Shown: one piece after another, positions 16,315 through 23,679 of the stretch
Layout of the letters: every line of letters begins with the position of its first letter
Position numbering within the stretch: the stretch's first letter is position 1
Assembly (NCBI GenBank): GCA_034435955.1
Contig: DAOTWA010000026.1
Span: 1 to 40,201, forward strand
Length of the DNA: 40,201 nucleotides
Direction: 5' to 3'
From: DAOTWA01 sp034435955
Lineage (GTDB): Bacteria > Chloroflexota > Anaerolineae > Anaerolineales > Anaerolineaceae
Notes under the pieces: model-generated
What the model was told of the DNA's origin: nothing
What the model saw: only the letters and a program-made list of their open reading frames with translations
Databases searched by the model: none
Translations under genes and position numbers: made by a program

Positions 16315-16737
16315 TCAGAAAGGGAGCCGTTGCTGGCGGTAATCGGAGTCTGGCGAGAGCAGGCCGTGATCGCGCAGCCATTCGGCTGAAGGGCCTTCCC
16401 AGCCGTAGCGTTTCAGATCGACCCGCCCGCGGGCGTTAAAGACGACCCCCTCGGCTTCGAGCAGAGCGCGCTGGCGATCCTGGCCGGGGCGCGGACTGAT
16501 CTTGCCCTGCGAATTGATCACCCGCTGCCAGGGTACGTCATCAGGGCTCAGGGCCATAGCCTGGCCGACCCAGCGGGCTTTGAAGGCGCCGTAGGACTGC
16601 GGCTCCACGCCTTCGGGCGGCGGGATCAGCGCGGCAATCTGGCCGTAGGTGAAGACCTTTCCTGGCGGTATCTGCCGGGCGATCTCCCAGACTAGAGCGA
16701 GGAACTCTTGGGATGGGGAAGATGAGGAGGGGTCCAT
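16315..16737 (-). CDS. Alkyltransferase-like protein (MGMT DNA-binding fold)
   Basis: The 140-residue protein matches the DNA-binding domain of O6-alkylguanine-DNA alkyltransferases: a winged helix with FTYGQIAALI (29-38, the Tyr that flips the base), ARWVGQAM (54-61) and VPWQRVINSQGKIS (68-81). The alkyl-accepting Cys of the PCHR motif is replaced by Trp70, so it cannot be a suicide repair enzyme. Such alkyltransferase-like (ATL) proteins bind O6-alkylguanine and hand it to nucleotide excision repair. A C-terminal extension (about 95-140) contains a WEGPS block often seen in these proteins. No ribosome binding site precedes the ATG; a TTG two codons upstream is an alternative. It is divergent from the next gene. 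Confidence 0.88.
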   Translation of the reverse strand: MDPSSSSPSQEFLALVWEIARQIPPGKVFTYGQIAALIPPPEGVEPQSYGAFKARWVGQAMALSPDDVPWQRVINSQGKISPRPGQDRQRALLEAEGVVFNARGRVDLKRYGWEGPSAEWLRDHGLLSPDSDYRQQRLPF

Positions 16738-16842
16738 AAGCAATATGCCGGCAACAAGCTTTCCATGTAGCCTTGAAGTGGACGGTCAAAACGAGCTTTG
16801 TAAACAACGGGAAATTCGAGGTTACATGTATCTTACGGGAGA

Positions 16843-16871
16843 TTGACAGATATAGCAACTGGGGATTTGAT
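16843..16871 (+). promoter_or_regulatory. Candidate promoter for SRPBCC gene
   Basis: A consensus -35 TTGACA (16843-16848) is followed after 17 nt by TTTGAT (16866-16871, 4 of 6). The start codon lies about 75 nt downstream. Confidence 0.45.
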
Positions 16872-16947
16872 TAAGAAAGGATCTTGCTTTACACTAAGGC
16901 CATACGGCTAATCTGCCCCGCTTTTCGACGAAATTGGGAGGATGTAT

Positions 16948-17652
16948 ATGGCGAGACGATCTTCACCTTTTCGAACATTGGCCTTGTGGGTAGCGGCAGG
17001 AGCGGCGGCGTACATCTACATTTTGAGGCCGTGGCATTTGCGCTGGGGCGCGACAGACGAGGAAGTCGAACGGGCGCTCCCCGGCGATGAGCTGGTGCCG
17101 CAGCCCAAAATCAAAGCCACCCATGCGGTAACGATCTTCGCTCCATCGGGGAAGGTGTGGCCCTGGATCGCGCAAATCGGCCAGGGGCGCGGAGGGTTCT
17201 ACAGCTACACGTGGATCGAGAACCGCCTGCTGCACCTGGACATACAAAACGCGGAGCGCATCCTCCCTGAGTTCCAGAACCCAAAAGTGGGAGAACAAAT
17301 TCCATTGGCGCCGAACGGCTTTGGGGTGCCGATCGCCATCGTCGAGCCAGGGAGGACGCTGGTGGCGCACGGCGATACGCGCGTCAGCCAGTCGCCATTC
17401 CCAAACATGCAGCCGGGGGATTTTATTAACGCGAGCTGGGGCTGGTACCTTGAGCCAATGGGGGAACGGGCGACGCGGCTGATCGAGCGCGAACGGATCG
17501 ATTATTCCCCAAGTCTTTACAACGCCATCTACATGCGCGCCTTCCTGGAGCCAGGAGCGTTCCTGATGGCGCGCAAAATGCTGCTGGGGATCAAGCAGCG
17601 CGCCGAGAAATGGACTACATGGAGCGCAAAGGGCAGAGCGGCGCCGGCTTAA
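16948..17652 (+). CDS. SRPBCC-family protein with N-terminal membrane anchor
   Basis: A 234-residue protein. A short basic N-terminus is followed by one hydrophobic segment (LALWVAAGAAAYIYIL, about 9-26), then a soluble domain that resembles the START/SRPBCC (polyketide cyclase-like) fold: the block VTIFAPSGKVWPWIAQIGQGRGGFYSYTW, about residues 60-88, is typical of a conserved group in actinobacteria and Chloroflexota. No catalytic residues are known for the group and the ligand is unknown. The ATG at 16948 has GGGAGG six bases upstream; another ATG two codons earlier touches the ribosome binding site. It converges with and overlaps the YHS gene by 4 nt. Confidence 0.75.
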   Translation: MARRSSPFRTLALWVAAGAAAYIYILRPWHLRWGATDEEVERALPGDELVPQPKIKATHAVTIFAPSGKVWPWIAQIGQGRGGFYSYTWIENRLLHLDIQNAERILPEFQNPKVGEQIPLAPNGFGVPIAIVEPGRTLVAHGDTRVSQSPFPNMQPGDFINASWGWYLEPMGERATRLIERERIDYSPSLYNAIYMRAFLEPGAFLMARKMLLGIKQRAEKWTTWSAKGRAAPA

Positions 17653-17831
17653 TGCATGGTGCCGCTCTGCCCGCCCGCGGGTTTGCCCACGTATTTGTGC
17701 GGATCTTTGTCGAATTCACGCTTGCAGCCCAACGAGCAAAAGTAATACGTCTTTCCCTGATACTCGGATTTGCCTGCGGCAGTCTGGGGGTCAATATCCA
17801 TACCGCAGACTGGATCGTGAACGGTAGCCAT
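17649..17831 (-). CDS. Small YHS-domain protein
   Basis: A 60-residue protein made of one YHS domain: DPVCGMDID at 6-14 and FCSLGC at 31-36, with Cys9, Cys32 and Cys36 as likely metal ligands. YHS domains occur in copper transporters and some oxygenases and are thought to bind metal. AAGGAA lies about seven bases before the ATG. The gene is 23 nt downstream of lhgO on the same strand and probably shares its transcript. The stop overlaps that of the convergent SRPBCC gene. A role linked to LhgO is possible but not shown. Confidence 0.85.
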   Translation of the reverse strand: MATVHDPVCGMDIDPQTAAGKSEYQGKTYYFCSLGCKREFDKDPHKYVGKPAGGQSGTMH

Positions 17832-17854
17832 TAACGATTCCTTTCCGGTTTCTC

Positions 17855-19087
17855 TTATACCTGCCTGGCCAGCTCTCCCAGGCTGAAATTCTTGACGGCC
17901 ATCTCGGCGATGGTGCGGCCGATGCTGATCGAGGCGGTGGCCGCCGGCGAAGGGGCGTTGAGCACGTGAATCTGGTGTTCGGCCTGGACGATGGCGAAGT
18001 CATCCACCAGATTGCCGCGCGGATCGAGGGCCTGAGCGCGCACGCCGGCGCCGCTGCGATGCACGTCCTGTTCCTGGATCTCAGGCACCAATCGCTGCAG
18101 CGCGTGGACGAAAGCCTTTTTACTGAGCGAGCGGTACATCTCGCCAAACCCGGTCTTCCAGTATTTGAGCGCCATACGCCAGAAGCCAATGTAGAAGCCG
18201 TAGGTGAACAGATCGGGGAGAGAGATGTCGGTCATGTGATAGCCTTCGCGCTTGAAACCGAGCACAGCGTTCGGGCCGGCCTCCACCCCACCTCGCACCA
18301 TGCGGGTGAAGTGCACCCCCAGGAAGGGGAACCGCGGATCGGGGACGGGGTAAATCAGGTTGCGCACCAGGTGCTCTTTTTCGGGAACCAGCTCATAATA
18401 CTCGCCGCGGAAGGGGATGATTTGCATCCCCGGTTCTACTCCGCACATGCGGGCGATTCGATCGCATTGCAGGCCAGCACAGTTGATCAGGTTGCGGCAG
18501 TGCACCTCGCCGCGCACTGTCTCGAGGACGAACTCGCCGTTCAGCTTGCGGAAGCCGGTCACGCGCGAGTTGGTCTGCAGGGTGCCTCCCGCCTCCTGCA
18601 TCAGTCGGGCGTAAGTCTCAGATACCTGGATGTAATCAATGATGCCGGTTTGAGGGACGAAGATGCCGGCGATCCCGGATGCGTGGGGTTCGTATTCTTT
18701 GATTTCCTCGCCTGTCAGGCGTCGCAAGCCTTCCAGGCCGTTGGCGCGCCCCCGCTGCTCGAGAGTATCCAGCATGGGCAGCTCATCCTGGCGGGTGGCG
18801 ACGATAACCTTGCCGCAGTTTTCGTGGCGGATGCCGTGCTCCTGAGCGAACTGGTAAAGGGCTTTACGGCCTTCTACGCAGTTGCGCGCCTTGAGCGAGC
18901 CGGGTTTGTAGTAGATGCCCGAATGGATCACGCCGCTGTTGTTACCGGTCTGGTGAGCGGCCACCCGGTTCTCAGCTTCGAGGACGATCAGGGACAGTCC
19001 CGGTTCTTTGGAAAGGGCCATGGCCGTGGCCAGGCCGACAATACCGCCTCCGATGATGGCTACATCGTAGGGGCGATTTTCCGACAT
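17855..19087 (-). CDS. lhgO: L-2-hydroxyglutarate oxidase (FAD)
   Basis: FAD enzyme of the DAO family that oxidises L-2-hydroxyglutarate to 2-oxoglutarate and passes electrons to the membrane quinone pool. The 410-residue protein starts with the dinucleotide fold motif VAIIGGGIVGLATA (9-22) and shows the LhgO-type blocks HQTGNNSGVIHSGIYY (about 45-60), VPQTGIIDY, PFRGEYYEL and PDPRFPFLGVHFTR, ending with a conserved VLNAPSPAATASISIG segment. Length is normal. GAGGTG stands four bases before the ATG. The nearby glycerol 3-phosphate dehydrogenase family is an alternative but fits these blocks less well. Confidence 0.92.
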   Translation of the reverse strand: MSENRPYDVAIIGGGIVGLATAMALSKEPGLSLIVLEAENRVAAHQTGNNSGVIHSGIYYKPGSLKARNCVEGRKALYQFAQEHGIRHENCGKVIVATRQDELPMLDTLEQRGRANGLEGLRRLTGEEIKEYEPHASGIAGIFVPQTGIIDYIQVSETYARLMQEAGGTLQTNSRVTGFRKLNGEFVLETVRGEVHCRNLINCAGLQCDRIARMCGVEPGMQIIPFRGEYYELVPEKEHLVRNLIYPVPDPRFPFLGVHFTRMVRGGVEAGPNAVLGFKREGYHMTDISLPDLFTYGFYIGFWRMALKYWKTGFGEMYRSLSKKAFVHALQRLVPEIQEQDVHRSGAGVRAQALDPRGNLVDDFAIVQAEHQIHVLNAPSPAATASISIGRTIAEMAVKNFSLGELARQV

Positions 19088-19139
19088 ATCACACCTCGCT
19101 CAGATGGATGGAAAAACAAAAAAGAATTCATTTTGATCT

Positions 19140-19145
19140 ATTATA
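19140..19145 (-). promoter_or_regulatory. Candidate -10 element for lhgO-YHS unit
   Basis: A perfect TATAAT on the minus strand, about 50 nt upstream of the lhgO start. No convincing -35 is seen at 16-18 nt. Confidence 0.4.
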
Positions 19146-19199
19146 GACTCGAAATTGATTTGTTTATAGGGTTAAAGGTAAGAATTACCGATTTTCTCC

Positions 19200-19266
19200 A
19201 AAAAAGATAGCCGCCGATTTTACGGCGGATCACCTGGATCGAACCTTGACACGGGGTCGATCCAGG
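19200..19266 (-). terminator. Tandem hairpins with T-run after ligase gene
   Basis: Read leftward from the adenylating-enzyme gene: first a perfect 10-bp inverted repeat (19257-19266 with 19233-19242, 14-nt spacer), then a 6-bp stem CCGCCG/CGGCGG (19211-19228, loop TAAAAT on this strand), then six T (19200-19205). The second hairpin with its T-run is a standard terminator; the first may stabilise the 3' end. Confidence 0.6.
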
Positions 19267-19317
19267 GCGACAGCCGATAAAGCGGGCGCCCTTTCTTCAT
19301 CTACTGATTCTGACCAT

Positions 19318-20652
19318 CTACCGCGAATTTCTTTCGTCGATAATCTTGACTGGCTTGAACTGTCCGGGCAACTCCGCTGTGATCTGAATATCCAGCGTAT
19401 ACATGCGGCCGTCCAGGTTGATTTTCATCTCTGGATAGCGATCAAACAGCAGCGCGCGCACGGTTTCGGCCGAGACTCCCTTGCCTTCCACGATCAGTTT
19501 CAGGCGATCCAGCAGTCCATCCTTCTGCAAGATGGCGCACATGCGTCCGGTGGCTCCTGGCGCGTGCGAGACGGCCTCGGCCAGCACGCTGGCGTACAGG
19601 CCCATGTCGCCTACCACGAGCAAATCATCCGCCCGACCGAGCACCTGGATGGCGCCAAGCGGCCAATCAGCGCAATGTGCCCAACGCGCCAGATCTCCCG
19701 ACCGGTAGCGCAGCAGGGGCATGCCTTCGCGGGCCAGCGTGGTGAAGACCAGTTCGCCTTGCTCCACAGGTTGACCGCTGTGCACATCGACGATCTCGGT
19801 GTAGAGCTGCAGACCGTTCAGGTGCAAATTCCCGCAGCCGGGCAGGCTGATGGCCTGGCCGCCGCCGATTTCGGTCATACCGTATGTGTCGAAGACCTGC
19901 GCGCCCCAGTAAGCCTGAAATTCGCGCTTCTGTTCAGGGGTGAGCATCTCGCCGCCTAGAAAAATGGCTTCCAGCGAATATTTCAATTCGAGCTTTTTTG
20001 CCTCCAGGGTGAGGGCGGCGGCGAAAGAAGGGGAGGAAATCAGCACGTTTGGCCGGTAGAGCTGCAGGTGGCGCAGGGCAAGCCTGGGATCGAGCGCGCC
20101 CAGCGGCAGGGGCAGCCCGCCCGCACGCTCGACCACCCGCAAGGCTTCACCTGTGCCTGCCCAAAGGCCGGGTGGAAGAGCAATCAATGCCACCAACCGG
20201 CCTGTGACGTGCATGCGCATGCCCAGTGAGGCCAGATTCGCCAGGCGGCGCATATCGCGGGCGGTGTAAAAGACGCGCTTGGGCTCGCCGCTGGTGCCCG
20301 AGGTGGTAAAAAGGACCGAGAGATCATCCTCGGGTACGGCCAGGAAACGCTGCCACTGGCTCAGATCGTGGGGGGTGGTGAATGGCAGGCGGGCAAAATC
20401 CGCGAAGGAGCGAATATCGCGCGGGTTTATGCCGAGGCTGTGAAACTGCTCGCGGTAGAAAGGCGAGCGAACGGCGGCATAGCGGAGGATGCGGCGCAGC
20501 CGTAGCCACTGCAGGCCGCGCACCACCTCCGGCTGCAGGAAAATGCCAAGCGGACTGTGAGCCAGGTCCCGCTGCACCAGGCCGAACCCAAATGGTCGCC
20601 AGCCGGCTTCCAGTCTGCCAATCGCGATGTCCAGAAGGCGATCGCGGATCAC
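19318..20652 (-). CDS. PaaK-like AMP-forming ligase / adenylating enzyme
   Basis: A 444-residue member of the ANL adenylating superfamily, closest in layout to phenylacetate-CoA ligase and coenzyme F390 synthetase: N-terminal four-helix-like region with SPFYREQF (63-70), the AMP-binding loop TTSGTSGEPKRVFYT (116-130), DTYGMTEIGGG (near 270), LRYRSGDLAR, and GRADDLLVVGDMGLYAS leading to the C-terminal domain. It activates a carboxylic acid with ATP; the acid and the acceptor are unknown. I choose a GTG start at 20652 that overlaps the HIT gene stop (GTGA), with GGAGAGG four bases upstream. A longer reading extends antisense-like into the HIT gene and is unlikely. Confidence 0.85.
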   Translation of the reverse strand: MIRDRLLDIAIGRLEAGWRPFGFGLVQRDLAHSPLGIFLQPEVVRGLQWLRLRRILRYAAVRSPFYREQFHSLGINPRDIRSFADFARLPFTTPHDLSQWQRFLAVPEDDLSVLFTTSGTSGEPKRVFYTARDMRRLANLASLGMRMHVTGRLVALIALPPGLWAGTGEALRVVERAGGLPLPLGALDPRLALRHLQLYRPNVLISSPSFAAALTLEAKKLELKYSLEAIFLGGEMLTPEQKREFQAYWGAQVFDTYGMTEIGGGQAISLPGCGNLHLNGLQLYTEIVDVHSGQPVEQGELVFTTLAREGMPLLRYRSGDLARWAHCADWPLGAIQVLGRADDLLVVGDMGLYASVLAEAVSHAPGATGRMCAILQKDGLLDRLKLIVEGKGVSAETVRALLFDRYPEMKINLDGRMYTLDIQITAELPGQFKPVKIIDERNSR

Positions 20653-21134
20653 GGCTCCTCTCCGGCGGTTTCGGAACGCAGATCCCGAACGGCGTCGGCA
20701 ATCAGGGTTTGGACGCGGCGAAGCTCCTGCTCGTCGCGGTATCGCGATCGCGGCCACAGGAAGCCTTTCAACCCGTCTCCGCGGTTGCGCGGGATGAGGT
20801 GGACGTGCAGGTGCGGCACGCTTTGGCTGACTCGGTTATTGATTAGCATGAGCAGGCCCTCGGCGGACATGGCCCGCTCGACGGCGCGGGCGAGTAACTT
20901 CGCATCGGCGAAATATGGGCCAATCCATTCATCGGGCAGGTCGGCCAGGGTGACGTAATGCGCTTTGGGGATCAGCAGGGTGTGGCCCGGGAAAAGGGGG
21001 CGCGCGTCGAGGAAGGCCAGCGCGACCTCGGATTCGTACACGATGGCGGCCTCTTGCTGGCGTGATAGGATGTGGCAGAATGGACAGGTGCTGGAAGAAT
21101 GTTGATTATTTTCAGAACCTTGAATATGGGTCAT
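20649..21134 (-). CDS. HIT-family nucleotide hydrolase
   Basis: A 161-residue histidine-triad protein. The catalytic triad HLHVHLIPR (108-116) and the upstream KAHY block are intact; Cys17 and Cys20 (CPFC) suggest the zinc site of Hint-like members. Such enzymes cleave AMP from lysine or acyl adenylates, or split dinucleoside polyphosphates. No ribosome binding site precedes the ATG, and a candidate -10 (21142-21147) lies only seven bases away, so the mRNA may be leaderless. The stop overlaps the GTG of the PaaK-like gene by 4 nt, so the two are translated together. Confidence 0.9.
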   Translation of the reverse strand: MTHIQGSENNQHSSSTCPFCHILSRQQEAAIVYESEVALAFLDARPLFPGHTLLIPKAHYVTLADLPDEWIGPYFADAKLLARAVERAMSAEGLLMLINNRVSQSVPHLHVHLIPRNRGDGLKGFLWPRSRYRDEQELRRVQTLIADAVRDLRSETAGEEP

Positions 21135-21141
21135 GGTGATT

Positions 21142-21169
21142 ATTTTATTTCTATCTTGCTAGCGTTCAA
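21142..21169 (-). promoter_or_regulatory. Candidate promoter of HIT-ligase operon
   Basis: Minus strand: TTGAAC (21164-21169, 4 of 6), 16-nt spacer, TAAAAT (21142-21147, 5 of 6). Transcription would begin at or within a base or two of the HIT start codon, which has no Shine-Dalgarno, fitting a leaderless mRNA. Confidence 0.4.
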
Positions 21170-21175
21170 AGAGAA

Positions 21176-21658
21176 TCAGGCAACGGCAGCCAGCATCGAC
21201 CAATGACCACCGCTCAAATAACCCACCCAGCGGGGAGAGAAACCAAAAACCAGGGCGCCCAAAAATGACGCCAGCGTCGAACGGCCGAATTTGTCTCGCA
21301 GTAGCAGGAACATGCCGGCAGTCGACCAGGCGAAGTCCAGCACGGCCATCAGATTTAGGGCCAGTGAGATTGGCAACGCCAGAACCAGCCAATAAGGCGG
21401 GTAGAGCAGGGGAAAGACCGGATGACCCGCCAGCGGCGCCCCGCTGAGCAGGTAAGGCCGCCACAGGGCGATGTTTCCGGCGCTGCGGAATATGTCTTGG
21501 AGATAGGTGGCGGTGGGGATCACCTCGCGGGTCAGGTCGGTGCCTAGGTCGGAGGTGGGCAGGATGTAAGGTTGTGGATATCTGAACAGGTAAGGTGAAA
21601 AGAAAATGACCGGTAGGAGGAAAAATGTGAAATAGATGGCGATGGTTTTTAATTTCAT
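21176..21658 (-). pseudogene. Truncated YfhO-like membrane protein (5' fragment)
   Basis: The 160-residue product begins with a transmembrane segment (IAIYFTFFLLPVIFFSPYLF) and continues with SDLGTDLTREVIPTATYLQ, LWRPYLLSGAPLAGHP and FPLLYPPYWLVLALPISLALN, then FGFSPRWVGYLSGGHWS, where it stops. These blocks match the N-terminal part of large (often 700-900 residue) polytopic YfhO-like or glycosyltransferase-type proteins common in Chloroflexota. The frame ends at a plain TGA and no continuation is found in any frame downstream, where the HIT promoter and gene begin. It is therefore a remnant, most likely from a deletion or rearrangement. The start could be ATG 21658 or 21667; neither has a good ribosome binding site. 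Confidence 0.75.
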
Positions 21659-21823
21659 GGCGATCATTTCTTCGTAATGACGTCCGGCTTCTGATTATAG
21701 AGGAATATTGAGTTTATCGTGTCAAGAAGCTGGCGCCTATGCGGATTACGGCCAGTCCCCCTGAAAAGCGAGCTATCCACAACACTCGTCCCCTCCGCAA
21801 TAACAGTAACTGACAGAGATGTT

Positions 21824-22297
21824 TTACAGCTCGCGGAGCATAAGAACGTCGCAAGGGGCATGATCCAGCACGTAGCGCGCGACGCGGCCGATAGAGGCCG
21901 GGCCGATTTGGGGATGACCTTGAGCGCCCTCGCTGCTCCAGATGACGATGAGCTGGTAACCACCATCCTTAGCCAATTGAACGATTAATTTTTCCGCCTG
22001 ACCGCGCTGGATTTCGGCGTGGATTGTATATCCTGCCTGTTCAGCTTCTTGACGCGCTTCTTCCAACGTTGTCTTTGCGACGAACTCTTCTACCTCATCG
22101 ACCCGGCGCTCGCGCTCCAGTGGAGGTGGCGGGCGGTGATGCGAGCCAGGCCCACGTAGGAATGCGTCTAGACTTTGCCGCGGACCAGTATCGATGACGT
22201 GCAGTAAAAGAAGCTCATGCTGGGCACCCATTATCGCCCTGAGTTTGCGGATCATCTCAGGCCCCCCGCGTGACCCAACGGCGCATAATACACGCAT
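21824..22297 (-). CDS. Universal stress protein family (UspA-like)
   Basis: A 157-residue single-domain protein: N-terminal strand MRVLCAVGSRGG with a glycine-rich turn, a variable middle region with a His/Pro-rich insert (about 50-62), and the C-terminal block LIVIWSSEGAQG and GPASIGRVARYVLDHAPCDVLML. The G-x-x-G-x(9)-G-S/T ATP motif is only partly kept, so nucleotide binding is uncertain. Its ribosome binding site AAGGAGG overlaps the arsB stop codon (TAAGGAGG) and the start is 11 nt after that stop, so it is co-transcribed with the permease. Confidence 0.85.
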   Translation of the reverse strand: MRVLCAVGSRGGPEMIRKLRAIMGAQHELLLLHVIDTGPRQSLDAFLRGPGSHHRPPPPLERERRVDEVEEFVAKTTLEEARQEAEQAGYTIHAEIQRGQAEKLIVQLAKDGGYQLIVIWSSEGAQGHPQIGPASIGRVARYVLDHAPCDVLMLREL

Positions 22298-22308
22298 AGG
22301 TTGCCTCC

Positions 22309-23574
22309 TTACCAATGCAGCCAAATCAACAGCGCTCCAACTGCGACCATTACGGGCACGACCACCACGCCCAATTTAAAATATTCAATATAGGAGATCT
22401 CCACTCCTTTACGGCGTAAGATCAATAACCAGAGCATGGTGGCCAAAGATCCAATGGTGGTCAGATTGGGCCCCAGGTCGCATCCCAAAATGGAAGCATA
22501 GACAAGAGATTGGTGAACCGGTCCGTCTGCGCCCACCGAAGATAGGGCAGATATCATCACTAACGCCATTGGGACGTTATTGATCAAATTCGCTCCCAAA
22601 GCTGTCCCCATTGAAGTGATCAAGATCGCCATCGCTGGGCTGTTACGAGCTAAGTTGACCAACCCAAACCCGAACTTAGAAACGAATCCCAGATTCTCGA
22701 TGGCTTTAATAACGATGAACATTCCACTAATGAATATGAACAATGACCAGGAGATTTCTCGCCTGAGGCGGGGCCAATTTACAAAACGCCTGGAGCCGAT
22801 CAGGAGGAATATGGCCCCACCCATGGCAACGAAGGAAAGCGGCAACTGAAAGGCGGATGCCAGGACATAAGCAATACTGATGACAGACAAAGTTATGACA
22901 GTGAAACGAAAAAAAGCTCGATCGAATGAAAATTCCAATGGAATACTATCCACGTCATAAGAACGGCGAAGATCGTGCCGAAAAAGAAAGGAGAATAAAC
23001 TGAAATTGATGATCATACAAAATAGCGCCGGCAGCAGGAGATAATGCAGAAATACAGCCAAGCCGCTGCCCAGGCTGTTAAAAAATAATATATTGATCGG
23101 GTTGCTGATCGGAAACAGAAAGGATGCAGTATCCGCAATAAATGTGCAGGCAAACATGAAAGGGAGAACAGGCAGGCGCAGGCGTGTAACTAAGGTGTAT
23201 ACCGCAGGAGTCAGGATCAGCGCTGTCGCGTCATTTGACAGAAAGGCGGTTGTTAATGCTCCAACCAGGAAAACCCCGAGGAATAAACGTCGTGCGCTCC
23301 CTTTGGCGAGGCGGCCCGTTTGGGCAGCCAGAAATTCGAACAGGCCGGCCTGATCGGCAACGCTCGAAATGACCATTAAACCAAGGAAGAAGCCGAATAT
23401 GTTCCATTCTCCCGCCAATGTCCGAAGGGCTTCGTTAGGGGGAAGGAAGCGGCCGAGCACCATGAGCACAGCACCAATAGCCGCAGCGAATGCTTCGGAT
23501 ATGTGGTAGGGGCGAACCATGATCGCCCCTAAGGTTAAACCAAAGATCAGAATGCCAAGAGCGGAGTGCACCAT
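22309..23574 (-). CDS. arsB: ArsB-type anion permease
   Basis: A 421-residue polytopic membrane protein with about 11-12 hydrophobic helices, the size of ArsB. It shows the ion-transporter signature pair: LSNDATALILTPAV (about 110-123) with ADTASFLFPISNPINI, and in the second half GANLINNVPMALVM with GCDLGPNLTTIGSLATMLWL. These match arsenite efflux permeases. No arsR, arsC or arsA gene is near, so arsenite as substrate is likely but not certain; another anion is possible. ATG at 23574 has a weak GGA about 15 bases upstream. A TATAAC-like -10 on the minus strand near 23610 could drive it separately from araD. Confidence 0.82.
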   Translation of the reverse strand: MVHSALGILIFGLTLGAIMVRPYHISEAFAAAIGAVLMVLGRFLPPNEALRTLAGEWNIFGFFLGLMVISSVADQAGLFEFLAAQTGRLAKGSARRLFLGVFLVGALTTAFLSNDATALILTPAVYTLVTRLRLPVLPFMFACTFIADTASFLFPISNPINILFFNSLGSGLAVFLHYLLLPALFCMIINFSLFSFLFRHDLRRSYDVDSIPLEFSFDRAFFRFTVITLSVISIAYVLASAFQLPLSFVAMGGAIFLLIGSRRFVNWPRLRREISWSLFIFISGMFIVIKAIENLGFVSKFGFGLVNLARNSPAMAILITSMGTALGANLINNVPMALVMISALSSVGADGPVHQSLVYASILGCDLGPNLTTIGSLATMLWLLILRRKGVEISYIEYFKLGVVVVPVMVAVGALLIWLHW

Positions 23575-23679
23575 TAAATAGTTATTTTCCAGGCAATAAA
23601 ATGACTCGCGTTATAAGCCACGCGGCAGATTTGATTTTACTCCCCCATTTTTCATCCGATCTTATGTCAATAAATTTCC

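Noticed and set aside
16020..16439. Plus-strand open frame of 139 codons upstream of and antisense to the alkyltransferase-like gene
   Set aside because: Arg/Ala/Ser-rich composition, no family likeness, and its second half runs antisense through a recognised gene.
17966..19210. Long open frame of 414 codons on the plus strand
   Set aside because: Exact antisense of lhgO, which has clear FAD and family motifs; GC-rich codons leave few stops in the opposite frame.
19233..19266. 10-bp inverted repeat considered as IS end or attachment site
   Set aside because: Lies just after a gene stop and next to a terminator; no transposase, integrase or target duplication is seen.
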